Counted from the stretch's first letter, positions 1 to 10,308 are shown. The stretch: DNA of 64,000 nucleotides from Phymatolithon calcareum (GCA_977006965.1 OZ345357.1:372001-436000), one strand, 5' to 3'. Notes: generated by a model from the sequence alone, not told the origin. Made by a program: numbers and translations.

Positions 1-1003
1 CTTTTCGTTCAATTTTTACAATAGCAACAAACACCGAATAATCTCTAAGATCACATCGTTTGCCCGGATGGACATTTGTGTAACCTAATCCAACTGGTAC
101 TCTCACCATGATCAAACTAGTCACTTGTGATAGCGATGGAAGCTTAGAGAGTACCTGCCTTTGACAGACTTGCATAAAATCTCCGTTTACTCCAAACATA
201 AAACCGTAACTTTGGCGACTTTCCTTTCATGGCGCCTTAGAGACGGCGAACTGTTGCGCGCCTCCTTTCTAGAGTTTCCGCACACAGTCCGATTACTCTT
301 AGGAACCTCCTCCCGGACAAGCACCGCTTGTCGGAGAACCGGATTGCCGTAGGTGCAGCCGTGCGATAGCTTGACTAATATTACAAAAGACTACAAACGG
401 TGGATGGGTGGTCAGCAAATATGAAAACGCGGTCTGGCAACTCGAAGCGATATCCTGTCAACCTTCCGCAGAGAAATCAGATGTCGCACGAGTCCTTCCG
501 GGAAACGGACAGGCGGTATACGAAAGAGCTCCTTACGCGGTCCGCTGTCTTACGCGCGATCACGTCTCGGTTTAGGCACGTTCGGGAATGCGTGCCTCCG
601 TGTGAACGAATCTGCCAGCTTGCAATGCGTGTGCTGGAGATTAAGGTTTCTTCGGCGTCCTGCTTGAAATAGGGATTTCGATTGGTGCCGTTCTGACCCT
701 TAAGCAGTCGTTGGCGACTGTGGGCGCCGATGAGACTGTTGCGCAGGATTTCGACCCTTCGCCGCGTGGCGCCGCGTCGTCAACCACCGCCGGGCGTGCG
801 CGCCCGTAAATTTGAAGCACAGAATTTCAGCCCCTTGTCGCGCAGCGTCGCGTGGTGCAACCCGGTGCGAGGATCGCATTGAACACATCCGGAAGACGCC
901 CCTGGCCCGGTCGTCGCTCGCCCAAGGCTTCTTCTAGGATGCCACCGGTTATGACGCCGGCACTGTGTCAAGCGCCTTCGGTTAGCGTGCGAACGTCTTT
1001 GTC
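1..1003 (+). repeat. Left ~1-kb terminal inverted repeat
   Basis: It is the reverse complement of 12139-13141 with scattered substitutions and almost no length change. The inner edge is where similarity stops, just after the bases gaacgtctttgtc at 991-1003. Short frames inside (for example 400-672) are open in both arms but not in the third copy near 23 kb, so the repeat is probably non-coding. Confidence 0.9.
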
Positions 1004-1214
1004 AGCGCACGGGCGCTTTGGAAAAACTCTAAAGAATTTTTTCAATTTAACGCAAATCGTTTTTGGAGTTGTGGAGGTAAGTGCCGCGCAAACGTCGGAG
1101 AACAGTCTTTATTCATACGCATGGCGTTAACTGCCTTGGCTGCCGTAGCGCACGAAAAGATAACGTTCTACTTGGGTTGATTTAAGTTGTTAAACTATAA
1201 TAAACCAAAGTAGC

Positions 1215-1228
1215 AGTACGACAACTCG
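1215..1228 (+). repeat. Target-site duplication of the truncated LINE (left)
   Basis: AGTACGACAACTCG here is repeated exactly at 10295-10308, immediately after the LINE poly(A). This defines the insertion site. Confidence 0.85.
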
Positions 1229-2296
1229 AAGGCACTAGTATCTATTTTACGGAAATTTTCCCTCAATTGAGGGAAGAGATTCATTTAATTTTTTGCTCAT
1301 GAAAGTTACTCGCTATCAAGCGCATCAACAGTGCCAAGCTCATAGATGTCTTCAGCATGCCTCGTGAAGCAGTTTCTAATAGTAGAAATGTCGCAAATGT
1401 ATATTGTGTGGCACTATCAAGCGTATTACATTGTGAGAACACAATGGTCGAGGTCTTGCATTTGCAAACTCTGCTGTTGTTTTGCACAACAAAAGTAGTC
1501 ATCATGACCTCTACAATCATCCTTTTACTTTTCTTAGGGGTAACGTGGCGTCCAACATTGCTCTCGAATGTAAATATACGCTCTGGCGCGACTGAACCTC
1601 GACAAGTAATACGCTTGTCAAATGCTGTCGAAGACTTGCTCTCCCGGCACTTCACAAAACCTTCACTGTGTCATGTGTTGCTGACACTCTGCATGGTCAC
1701 CAGAGAATAACAGCTAGCTAACAACCTAGAAAATCACCAGAAGAGTTAGATGGCCCCTATGAACTATAGGCGCACTTGTTGAATCTCTGCAGAGTCAGCA
1801 CTCACTAAGTATGAATCCACATATGCAATACGCCTTATACCGGCATACGCGGCCATAAGACAGCACAGAACTGCTATTCCGTGGGCCATCTCGCCTTCAA
1901 AATCTCTTTGGCACAGTGTGCTTTCTGTGGTCATTTGTGGGATCGACATAATCTTGACCGAGGTGACCAGCGGTACTGCACAGAGCGCATGTCGCCTAAT
2001 TCACTTGATTGCTCTCTGAATGAAATTAACCGGAAGTATTCGGCCACCGGCATACCTGTTTTGGAAGAAGAAGGGCCAGGGAGATACTTCTTCGGCCTGG
2101 CAGACTTCCAGAAAGCGCTCTCAACGCCGAAATCAGCTCTTGCCATGAGGACGAGTATTTCGAAAAACTTAATAGGCTCTGTCACTGCAGTCTCTTTTCG
2201 CCCCTTTTTCTCAGCTTATAGGACGTCCAAGCAGCAAGTTTTCGCAGTTAACTTGGGGAAACATCGTCTCCACGCAATCGTACTTCGAATGAAGTC

Positions 2297-2689
2297 TGTA
2301 GATGAGTCTCGCAGCTTGTTACAAACTCAGCTTGACACCTCGGATCTCCAAGAGTTATTGTTGCTCCCGGATCATGAGGTAGTTGTTATGGTTGCTCTAG
2401 CTGCTCTACCTTCCCCAGCTCGGGAGGCTGCAACCAGGTTTTATACTGTTTCTAAATACTATCATAGGTAGCCATGTAACTACCAGCTATGTTACGGATA
2501 TTGCTCTGGGACGTCGATACCGTATCTGGTAACACTACATAGACTTATGTTACTATCCATATTAGGAACGTGCCCAGAAATTGCGGTAGTCAGACTGTAC
2601 GTGGTAAATCTTGCACGCAATGCAATATCGTAGAAGCAGGGCAGTAGGCTTATGTGCTTGTGTCCAGCGTAGACGCGTAATTGTCTACA
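2297..2689 (-). repeat. Gypsy-1 3' LTR
   Basis: This copy is intact and shows the uninterrupted sequence GCTCTAGCTGC (2395-2405) at the place where copy B sits in the other LTR. Confidence 0.93.
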
Positions 2690-2718
2690 GTGCCCTCTGC
2701 TTGAGTCCACTTGTGTAT

Positions 2719-5700
2719 TCAAGCAGTAATGATGGACAATGCTTCTCGCGCCAGTTTTTTCTTGGGACACGAATGGAGGAAATCCTTAAGCATATCAGGC
2801 GTATCATCATACAAGCAGCTCAAACGTTGCAGAGTAAAGTCTTCTGGATCGGGTAATCCCAGCCACTGAACCTGGACATAGTACTCTCCATCGATCTTGC
2901 GCAAGTCCAATAGCTTGTCTATCACTTCGTATTTTGCCTCGAGATGAATGGACTGCTGTCTGAGCTTATCGCTCGCTTCATCTGAAAGGCCTTCTCGGTA
3001 GGGTAAAAGCCGAGAGGCATGAGCCTGAACGGGATCTAATCCATCCAGTTTAGCAACCTCGTAAACCAGTTCATTGACAATCGCTATAATTCGGCGAGGG
3101 CCGACCCATCGGTTTTCCAGTTTGTGTCCCTTGTCTCTTGCCCGACGTAGGAGCACAAAATCACCCATGGAAAAGCTCGGTACGATAACTTTGGTTTTCT
3201 TGTTATGTGAAGCGATTTGACGAGAACGGTTTTTGTTCGAGCGCTCAGAAACATCTTTGTGCATTGCGTTAAGTGCTTCTTGTAGGTTTTCGAGCACTGT
3301 AACTTGATACGCTCGCGCTGCATCAATAGACACAGTGAGGCTTAAACTCGGAAGTTCAGTGCTGAACTCATTTCGATTCGGCTTTAGACCGGTCATTACT
3401 TGCAGAGGAGTACGACAGGATCCATCGTTATTCCGTCCTAGTCTCTCAAGTGGGGACTCATTCAAAATGCGCTGCACCAGTGGCAAGATATCAGGCCAGT
3501 CTTGGGGAGAAAGTTTGAATTCGGATAGCAGAGCACGAGAGGCTCGTAGTACTTCGCGCATTACTCGTTCAACTGTTCCATTAGCCCAGGGGGAGTAAGA
3601 GACCACGAAATGATGGTTAATTTTCAGCCGGGTCGCCAGTTCCGTCATCACAGTGTTCTTGAAATGTGACCCCTGGTCGGATACCCAACCTTGCATTACG
3701 GAGAACGTAGTTATCCAATCCATCAGAGACTCCAAAACTTGGGATGCTTCACATTTTTCAGCCGGAACCAGCCAGACATAGCCCGATAAGTCATCCATAA
3801 GAACAAGAACATACTTCTCACCCTCGGAGGAGGCACCCATGAATAAGAAGTCGAAATGTACTATCTCATTTGGCTTTGTTGCATGCGTTGTTAAAGCAAA
3901 TGGGCGAGGAACCTTTTCCCCTGTTGCCGAAATGAGACAATGGATGCAATGTTTTACGAATTCCTTGCAATCAGTCCGCATCGTGTTCCAGTAGAATTTT
4001 TCACGAAGAGTTTCGAGTGTAGTATTAGCACCTCTGTGCCCCTTAGCGCCTGCGTGAGATACCACGAGAAGTCGGTATTGTAGATCATGCGCATCAGATG
4101 GAATAACGATTTTTCCATCCTTCAGCACGGGCCCAGACTGTGGAAAATCGTCGCTTAATTCTTCGTTTTGTCTCTGAATGGTGATGATCTCATCAATACT
4201 AGGCCATACAAAATCTCCATCCTCTGGGGAAGCCACAATGTCGGTAGATGCCAACTTTTTGGAGATATGCTTCACGCTTGACTGCTGCCCACGGTATCCG
4301 CGCAACCAGCGAGTCATGATGTCAGCCATGACGTTTTTCTCGCCATCTACATGTTCGATCGCATATTGAAACTTTGCCAAGTACAGACCCCATCGTTCAA
4401 CCTTAGAGATCTTGTGTCTCCCCAGAAGGGGCTCTCTGACATGTGGGTTGAAAACGAATAGTAAATTCCGATGATCCGTGTACAAGTGAATGTTTTCCTC
4501 CGAAAGTAGCATGTAATCCAATTTTTGAAACACATCGAAGATTGCAAACGCCTCTTTCTCGAACGTTGTCCAGCGATGACTTCCATCCTTCTCTTTGAAC
4601 TCTCCGCTAAGGAACGCTAGCGGTTCGTGCGTTTGCTCCAGAACAGGCTTGTCGAGCTCGTCTCGGGCACACTGCGTAACAACTGCGGCCCAATAGCAGT
4701 CAGAGGCGTCAGTATATATGCATAATGATTTTCCAGTATCACGGTGGCTCAGTTTGACTGCAGATTTTAGAGCTTCATGCAGTTCATGATAGGCTTTCTC
4801 GTGAGCTGGCCCCCATGAAAATTGAGAAAGTTTCATGTGAGAAATGGACTTCGTCGTGCGTTTTCCCGAGGTTGCATACGCCTCTTCTAATACTTCCCGA
4901 AGAGGAGCGACTCGGCGTGTATAATCAGGGATAATGCTGTTCATCCACTGCGTGCAATAAACGAATTGGCTTAGTTCCGCTGCCGTTATTGGTACGGACA
5001 CATTAAGTAGTCCAGAAAGTCGTTGAGGGTCGAATTTGACACCTTCTCCGTCGATTATTCGCCCGCACCAACGTATAAGTGTAGCGAAAAGCACCGATTT
5101 GGGTGCTGAGATGTATAGGTTGACCTTTCGGCATGTAGCAAAGAATTCCTGGAGGATATCAACAAGCTCCAATTCCGTGACCGCGTGCAGTAGGAAGTCG
5201 TCAAGCCACGCTTTGAGGTGCTCTCGAAGTGCAATGAAACACGGCTCAATACGTGACTGGAAATTCGCTGCACTGTTTTTCCCTCCTTGCAAGGTGCGTG
5301 TGGGCTTAAAAACGCCTCGGGGTGTCAGAAAACTGTGATAGGTTTGAGATGACTCTTCGAGCGGGAGTTGCCAATATCCGGAAACAAAATCAATTGTTGC
5401 AAAGTACTTGCTTCCAGACAGATCAAGGAGCTCAGAGTCGATATGTGGCATTGGCCACGCCATAGTCACTGTTGCGGAGTTGACAGGACGCAAGTCGAGC
5501 GTCAATCGAAAGTTTGCAGGAGCGGGCTTGGGCACTAATAGAGGTGCCGCTGCCCATGTCGGATTAGTCTCGGGGACCACGAATCCGAACTCAATTAGTC
5601 GGTTGAAGTAAGCATCCATAAAAACCCTTTGTGGCTCAGAATACCTCCTGGTCCTTGCAATAACGGGAGTAGAGTCAGGACGTAACTGTATGCGCATTGG

Positions 5701-7401
5701 CTCAACGTCTGCCGGAGGATCGTTTCCAAGGCGTACCCGAAATACTTCCTTGTATTCCATGACAACATTTGTCAATTTTTCCAATGCTGCGGAGCTCATG
5801 CCATTTTCTTCAGCAACTTTTAGCATTTCAAGGATGGCCTTATTTAGTTCCTCAGGTGTATCGATACCGAGATCCACGAAACACTCTTCGTCCAGTTGAC
5901 TTGTACCTTGGTCATCGTCATAGCCTTGGGAATGGAACACTCCTTGATTAATGACGTATGCCAAAGTTCCTTCCTGGTGTGTTTGATCATCTAGAAAGTC
6001 GTTCACGTCGATGTCGGACCCGAACTTTTCGAAAGCGGCTTTGAGTAGCTTGTTGACATCCAGACCGAGAGCACGGAGTATGTGACGGCCTAATAGGGGG
6101 CTGTCCATTTCCGAGTTCGTCACGTACCACAATACATTCCGCAAGTTCAAACCAGCTCCATGACGAATTGAAAGCTTCACTGATAGATTCACTGTGTGCG
6201 TACACTCGACATATAAACTGTGCTCCTCACCATTGCTCGTGATGGCCAAGCCGTATCTCTGGGCAGGAACAAGGGAGGTGACTTGCATCACAGCTCCTCT
6301 CGCTCGCATGTCATCCAAGAGCTTCTTGTTCATAAGGTTGATGTCTGAGCCGCTGTCGGTACAAACTGACGTTTCTAGTACACCACCCAGAACAGCAGGG
6401 ACAAGGAAATCATTACCTTTCTTCTCCGCTTTTGGCTCGTGCACCTTCTTGGTTTTCATATTTTTGTTCTGTTTTTCAGACTTATATTTTTCGATAAGTG
6501 CTGGCTTCTCATTTTGAGGACAGTCCTTGCAGTCCTTCAAAAAATGCCGCAAACCTTTTGCTGCGTGCACAGGCCACAAGAATACAGGCTTGTTGTCCGT
6601 CTTAGATGGGGCAGAAGCCGATTTTTTAACTTCCACTTCTGTGTTTGCCGTAGTCTTTGAGGTGCTCTTCGCAGTTGCTTGAGGCGACATGGGTGCCCCA
6701 AAACTCCGTGCTTTCTCGATATGCTCAGCTTGATGGGCTACATGCTTAATGAAAGCATGAACATCCTTCTTCAGACTCGGTCTGTACTCAATATCTTTCT
6801 CAATTTGAATTTTTAGGGCAGCTGGATACAGTGCCCGTGTGAGATGCGCCACAGTCATTTTCGGGTTATTGTCCTTTAATGAGGTATACCCAATATCTGC
6901 CATGCGCTTTAGGTAGTCAGCTACGAGTTGTTTGATCCTCGCGCCGGCGTCCTTGATATGCATTGGAGTGCGCAGCCCAACAAGGGCTGCCTCAATAACT
7001 TGTGTGTCAGGTGCCTTAGAACTTGCCACATCGACCATTTTCTGCAATAGACGCTTGACGTGTTCAGAAGTTATACCCTCAAGCTCAACCCCTGGGGCAA
7101 CCTCATCAAATTCGCCCATGAAGTGCATGCTGCAAAGAAGCTGAGGTTCAACTGAAACAAGGAAACTTGCTGCTGTGAGCGTCGGGATTTCCTTACGTTT
7201 TTCCGATACTTGTAGCTCGTAATGTTTTCTTTTCTCCATGAACTTGATGATATCGGACGGGTCGAGGGACTTGAGAATAGGGTGGTTAATCGGAGTGAAC
7301 AAAGCTGTGCCGCTTACGTGTCCATCCGGTGTGCTGGAGCCCGGTTCCGACATGTTGCTTGCCGGCCCGTTTTGTAGGCCCTGAGAGCGCGTCAATACCA
7401 T
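2719..7401 (-). CDS. Gypsy-1 Gag-Pol polyprotein with chromodomain
   Basis: A single 1560-residue open frame starts at an ATG 38 bases inside the 5' LTR and stops 30 bases before the 3' LTR. In order: a Gag-like region (1-300) with an irregular His/Cys cluster near 279-294; an aspartic protease with CTDSGSD near residue 350; reverse transcriptase (about 585-780) with LDLRPVNS, FVSGYWQLPL and the active site WLDDFLLHA near 733; RNase H starting YTDASD near 898; the integrase HHCC finger (HAGAKGHRGA to CIHC), then core Asp in FDFLF (~1184), Asp in SDQGSHFKN (~1241) and Glu in NGTVERV (~1278); and a C-terminal chromodomain-like segment (about 1490-1547, VQVQWLGLPDPEDFT). Having gag and pol in one frame means no frameshift signal is needed. 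It encodes all functions for copying and integrating the element, probably steering integration through chromatin contact. Confidence 0.95.
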   Translation of the reverse strand: MVLTRSQGLQNGPASNMSEPGSSTPDGHVSGTALFTPINHPILKSLDPSDIIKFMEKRKHYELQVSEKRKEIPTLTAASFLVSVEPQLLCSMHFMGEFDEVAPGVELEGITSEHVKRLLQKMVDVASSKAPDTQVIEAALVGLRTPMHIKDAGARIKQLVADYLKRMADIGYTSLKDNNPKMTVAHLTRALYPAALKIQIEKDIEYRPSLKKDVHAFIKHVAHQAEHIEKARSFGAPMSPQATAKSTSKTTANTEVEVKKSASAPSKTDNKPVFLWPVHAAKGLRHFLKDCKDCPQNEKPALIEKYKSEKQNKNMKTKKVHEPKAEKKGNDFLVPAVLGGVLETSVCTDSGSDINLMNKKLLDDMRARGAVMQVTSLVPAQRYGLAITSNGEEHSLYVECTHTVNLSVKLSIRHGAGLNLRNVLWYVTNSEMDSPLLGRHILRALGLDVNKLLKAAFEKFGSDIDVNDFLDDQTHQEGTLAYVINQGVFHSQGYDDDQGTSQLDEECFVDLGIDTPEELNKAILEMLKVAEENGMSSAALEKLTNVVMEYKEVFRVRLGNDPPADVEPMRIQLRPDSTPVIARTRRYSEPQRVFMDAYFNRLIEFGFVVPETNPTWAAAPLLVPKPAPANFRLTLDLRPVNSATVTMAWPMPHIDSELLDLSGSKYFATIDFVSGYWQLPLEESSQTYHSFLTPRGVFKPTRTLQGGKNSAANFQSRIEPCFIALREHLKAWLDDFLLHAVTELELVDILQEFFATCRKVNLYISAPKSVLFATLIRWCGRIIDGEGVKFDPQRLSGLLNVSVPITAAELSQFVYCTQWMNSIIPDYTRRVAPLREVLEEAYATSGKRTTKSISHMKLSQFSWGPAHEKAYHELHEALKSAVKLSHRDTGKSLCIYTDASDCYWAAVVTQCARDELDKPVLEQTHEPLAFLSGEFKEKDGSHRWTTFEKEAFAIFDVFQKLDYMLLSEENIHLYTDHRNLLFVFNPHVREPLLGRHKISKVERWGLYLAKFQYAIEHVDGEKNVMADIMTRWLRGYRGQQSSVKHISKKLASTDIVASPEDGDFVWPSIDEIITIQRQNEELSDDFPQSGPVLKDGKIVIPSDAHDLQYRLLVVSHAGAKGHRGANTTLETLREKFYWNTMRTDCKEFVKHCIHCLISATGEKVPRPFALTTHATKPNEIVHFDFLFMGASSEGEKYVLVLMDDLSGYVWLVPAEKCEASQVLESLMDWITTFSVMQGWVSDQGSHFKNTVMTELATRLKINHHFVVSYSPWANGTVERVMREVLRASRALLSEFKLSPQDWPDILPLVQRILNESPLERLGRNNDGSCRTPLQVMTGLKPNRNEFSTELPSLSLTVSIDAARAYQVTVLENLQEALNAMHKDVSERSNKNRSRQIASHNKKTKVIVPSFSMGDFVLLRRARDKGHKLENRWVGPRRIIAIVNELVYEVAKLDGLDPVQAHASRLLPYREGLSDEASDKLRQQSIHLEAKYEVIDKLLDLRKIDGEYYVQVQWLGLPDPEDFTLQRLSCLYDDTPDMLKDFLHSCPKKKLAREALSIITA

Positions 7402-7542
7402 GCAGCGAGACCTGTCTCCTGCAGGAAACAGAAATTTCTGTAGATGAGTCGAGCAGCTTGTTACAAACTCAGCCAGACACCTCGGATCTCCAAGAGTTAT
7501 TGTTGCTCCCGGATCATGAGGTAGTTGTTATGGTTGCTCTAG

Positions 7543-8821
7543 TGTCTAGTTTACTGAAATTTTCCCTCAATTGAGGGGCACTTTTCTCTCAATTGGGGAA
7601 CGAGAATTTTTCAATTTTTGCGCATGAAAGCTACTCAATATCGAGCACATCAAAAGCGCCAAGCTCATGGAAGTCTTCAACAAGTCGGGATATACTTGTT
7701 CAGCCTGGAAGTCTTCCAAAAATCGCTCTTAGCGCCAAACTCAAATCTTGTCATGAGCACGAGTATTCCGAAAAACTTAACCAGTTCTGTCACTGTAGTC
7801 TCTTTTCCCCCGATTCGTTTCAGCTTCGCGGACGTCTATGCAGCTATTTTTCAAAGGTGAACTTGTGGAAACCTGGTCAAAAAGCAATCACAGGGCGTGT
7901 GAAGCCCAATCTCACCATTTTCCGATATGAAATCTCCATTTGGAGTGCGAACTGTCCAGAACTGACTCGGAATTCGTCCCCCAATCTGTTATATATCTTG
8001 TCACTCGTACTGTGGCACCCCATGAGCAATTACTTTGGGGTTTGCGGTCGGGTGTGATTACATCAATTTCCTCGTGCGACGCCTGGTCCCAAAAGCCATG
8101 CAAGGCGTAGGCGATAGATCCTGGAATAGGGCATTCTTTGCTTCTGACGGTTGGATCGAAGCTTGTCTTCCCCTTTGGGGAGCTTCTGTTTGCGACTGCC
8201 GAGAATAAACTGGCGTTTGGCGAAGAAGACTGGCGACCACGAGTACTGTAAGCCGGATTATGTGGCGCAAAGTTTTGCGGGCTGCGACTCGATACAAGCA
8301 GTTGAGAGGAAGCAGCACCTTCGCTAGCCTTTCCTGCCTTGACGTTAACAATCTTGTGTGTCTTAATCTTAGTCTTCTCGGTCGGTTTGTGAACCAGGAT
8401 CCATTTCACGCGAAGCGACGTGCTTGCGCGACCATTGATTTCATTCAATAGTACCTCCAGAACCGTACTGTTCACCTTTTTTGACTTGGAAAAGGCTCCA
8501 TAAAGCCTGTAACACTCTGCGAAACTGGTCACCGATGTTGCCTTAGTGTGTACAGATGCGCCTACCACTCGGCGCGGGTCTTTTTCTCGTGACATGGCAC
8601 GTCCGCTTCTTCTAACTGAAAATTGTAATTTCGTTCCTACCGCCGAACGACGCCCATTTAAGGCCGTAGTTTGGGTACTCCTCAGGCAGAACACAAGCCC
8701 GCCTTCCCAAAGTTGGCGCGAACTTTCTGTTTCGCATTCTTTCTACATACTTTTTTGAGCTTTCAAAAAGCCCCTCAATTGAGGGATTTATCCTCAATTG
8801 AGGTGGTTAGTAAACTAGACA
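7543..8821. mobile_element. DNA transposon copy B (CTAG target) inside the Gypsy-1 LTR
   Basis: The element is 1279 bp with ends TGTCTAGTTTACT and its complement, flanked by CTAG at 7539-7542 and 8822-8825. The empty site is preserved in the other LTR at 2391-2410. Palindromes CCCTCAATTGAGGG occur at 7564-7577 and 8772-8785, with a partial extra copy at 8792-8803. It is homologous to copy A along most of its length but lacks about 700 bp of copy A's left half. It is therefore probably a non-autonomous derivative moved by a transposase encoded elsewhere. Confidence 0.9.
7912..8595 (-). CDS. Protein of DNA transposon copy B, unknown family
   Basis: The ATG at 8595 is followed by about 227 codons; the frame is also open further upstream without an ATG. 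The N-terminal half shares with copy A's protein the block INGRAS, VKWILVHKP and KTKIKTHKIVNVKA, so this part is under the same family constraint. The C-terminal half is serine-rich and not conserved in copy A, where the corresponding DNA is present but shifted. No catalytic triad, zinc finger or membrane segment is visible. It may be the stump of a larger transposase or a DNA-binding accessory protein. Confidence 0.5.
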   Translation of the reverse strand: MSREKDPRRVVGASVHTKATSVTSFAECYRLYGAFSKSKKVNSTVLEVLLNEINGRASTSLRVKWILVHKPTEKTKIKTHKIVNVKAGKASEGAASSQLLVSSRSPQNFAPHNPAYSTRGRQSSSPNASLFSAVANRSSPKGKTSFDPTVRSKECPIPGSIAYALHGFWDQASHEEIDVITPDRKPQSNCSWGATVRVTRYITDWGTNSESVLDSSHSKWRFHIGKW

Positions 8822-9460
8822 CTAGCTGCTCTACCTTCCCCAGCTCGGGAGGCTGCAACCAGGTTTTATACTGTTTCTAAATACTATCATAGGTAGCCAT
8901 GTAACTACCAGCTATGTTAGGGATATTTCTATGGGACGTCGATACCGTATCTGGTAACACTACATAGACTTATGTTACTACCCATATTAGGAACGTGCCC
9001 AGAAATTGCGGTAGTCAGACTGTACGTGGTAAATCTTGCACGCAATGCAATATCGTAGAAGCAGGACAGTAGGCTTATGTTCTTGTGTCCAGCGTAGACG
9101 CCTAATTGTCTACAAGTCCAATACCACAAATCTCGAATAAGAAGTCTCTGTTTAGAGTGCGAAGTTCCACAACTGAGAGTAAAATCGTCTCTAAAGCGGA
9201 AACATAGCTTCCCCTTGTATCTTGGGACCCAATGAGCGCACGTATTCGGCTCGCGGTCGGGCGTGGTGACATCAAGTTCGCGGTGCGATGTTTGGTCTCA
9301 AGGGCCCTGTAAGACTTAGGCGAGAGTGCTCGGAAGAGGGCGTTTAGAGCTTCTGAAGGTTGTATCGAAGCTTGTATGTCCATCTGAGGAGCATGTGATC
9401 GCGACTGTAGACAATAAACAGGCGTTTCGCGATGAAGATTGGCAAGAATGAACACTGTAA

Positions 9461-9838
9461 TCAGGCCTGGGCGGTACCGCGCTTTGCCGGTATTGGTTGG
9501 TTCGGTTCAAGCTTTTCAGCGTCTGCAATGTCATCGTCAGCGTTCTCTGCCTTCACGTTGACAATGTGGACTGTCTTAATCTTAGTCTTCTTCAATGGAT
9601 GACGAAGCAGAACCCATTTCATGCGATGTAACATGCTCGCGCGACCATTGATTTTTTCCCCGCGTACATTCTGAACCATACTACTCACCTTTTTCGGCTT
9701 CGAAATGGCTCCTATAGTCTGGAGCACTCTGCAAGACCTCTTACAGATGCTTCCTTGGTGTGTACTGATGTACCGACCGCGCGCGGCCTGTGTTTTTCTC
9801 CTGGAATGGCAGGTCTGGTATTTCTGCGTGACCAACAT
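9461..9838 (-). pseudogene. Basic protein of DNA transposon copy A, unknown family
   Basis: This 125-residue reading frame starts at an ATG and is homologous to the protein of copy B (7912-8595). The conserved block is INGRAS, then MKWVLLRHPLKKTKIKT, then HIVNVKAE, rich in lysine and ending in a run that could be a nuclear-localisation or DNA-binding segment. No DDE-type catalytic motif is visible, so it is either the N-terminal part of a longer transposase that has been deleted or an accessory protein. The frame stops near 9461 before the region that is still open in copy B. Role in transposition is inferred from position only. Confidence 0.5.
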
Positions 9839-10294
9839 ATTTTCGTTTCTAGCGCCGAACGAAGCGAATTTAAGGTAGTAGAGTGGATACTCCTCGAACA
9901 GAAGATGATCCAGGCTTTACGAATATGGCGTGAGCGATATGTTTCGAATTTGCTCTATGAATTTTTTCGAGCATTCAAATCGCCCCTCAATTGAGGGTGT
10001 TCGTAAAATAGACACTAGATGAGCTCTTACTATTTAGCAAGACACTCATAGAACGCATGGAGAACGAAGACGGCCTGTACTAATCCGCAGAATGCAAGGC
10101 AGAAAGTGGTCGAGTCCAAGCACCAACAATCCCGTAGAGGACTGAGATAGGACTACTTTGAGTCCTGAGTTTTCCCGTCCGCCATACTGGTGGACGTTTT
10201 GTGAGCTGCACAAAGGTAGGTAGCATCAGAGGAAGCCTTGCCCATATCTTCGGAAGTCTGTGGGGCTTTTAAATAAACTTGAAAGGAAAAAAAA

Positions 10295-10308
10295 AGTACG
10301 ACAACTCG
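10295..10308 (+). repeat. Target-site duplication of the truncated LINE (right)
   Basis: Exact copy of 1215-1228, directly following the A-rich tail at 10281-10294. Confidence 0.85.

Larger units (their letters stand above)
2297..9114 (-). mobile_element. Gypsy-1: near-intact Ty3/Gypsy retrotransposon
   Basis: The element reads on the minus strand. LTRs of about 393 bp start TGTAGA and end TCTACA: the 3' LTR is 2297-2689 and the 5' LTR is 7439-7542 plus 8826-9114, split by transposon copy B. A 4-bp target duplication, AGTC, is at 2293-2296 and 9115-9118; it sits in transposon copy A, whose homology resumes exactly on both sides. The LTRs differ at only a few positions and the single polyprotein frame is open, so the insertion looks young. 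A short purine-rich run lies between the polyprotein stop and the 3' LTR; no standard primer-binding site was recognised. Confidence 0.93.
7439..9114 (-). repeat. Gypsy-1 5' LTR, interrupted by DNA transposon copy B
   Basis: It consists of 7439-7542 and 8826-9114, matching 2297-2689. The insertion splits the LTR, so its promoter and 5' leader may no longer work together. Confidence 0.92.
1239..10014. mobile_element. DNA transposon copy A (CTAG target), split by Gypsy-1
   Basis: The ends are TATCTATTTTACG at 1239 and its complement (TGTCTATTTTACG) ending at 10014, flanked by CTAG at 1235-1238 and 10015-10018. Because CTAG is palindromic, the true duplication could be TA or CTAG. A perfect 14-bp palindrome, CCCTCAATTGAGGG, lies just inside each end (1260-1273 and 9984-9997). 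Its own sequence is 1239-2296 plus 9119-10014, about 1.95 kb. Copy B at 7543-8821 is a relative with an internal deletion; about 700 bp (1370-2075) are unique to copy A. The superfamily is not recognised. Confidence 0.8.
1229..10294 (+). mobile_element. 5'-truncated LINE (LINE-A family), split by a later insertion
   Basis: Bases 1229-1238 plus 10015-10294 match the 3' end of the LINE at 19440-21455: the last codons, the 3' UTR, an AATAAA signal near 10272 and an A-rich tail. Only the last 290 or so bases of the LINE were copied. It is flanked by an exact 14-bp target duplication, and the DNA transposon at 1239-10014 entered it at a CTAG site. The uninterrupted sequence can be read at 21168-21455. 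Confidence 0.85.

Noticed and set aside
400-672. 90-codon frame, also open at 12470-12742
   Set aside because: It lies in the long terminal repeat, is not preserved in the diverged copy at 22850-23113 and has no recognisable motif, so it looks like a by-product of the repeat.
1881-2471. 196-codon frame on the plus strand
   Set aside because: It runs across the junction between DNA transposon A and the Gypsy-1 LTR, so it cannot be an ancestral gene.
7329-7574. 81-codon plus-strand frame across the Gypsy-1 LTR
   Set aside because: It overlaps the antisense polyprotein start and the LTR; no conserved product.
10294-10308. AGTACGACAACTCG and the AGTACGACG ends of Gypsy-2 LTRs as a shared insertion signal
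   Set aside because: One is a LINE target duplication and the other an LTR end; the 8-base overlap is likely chance.
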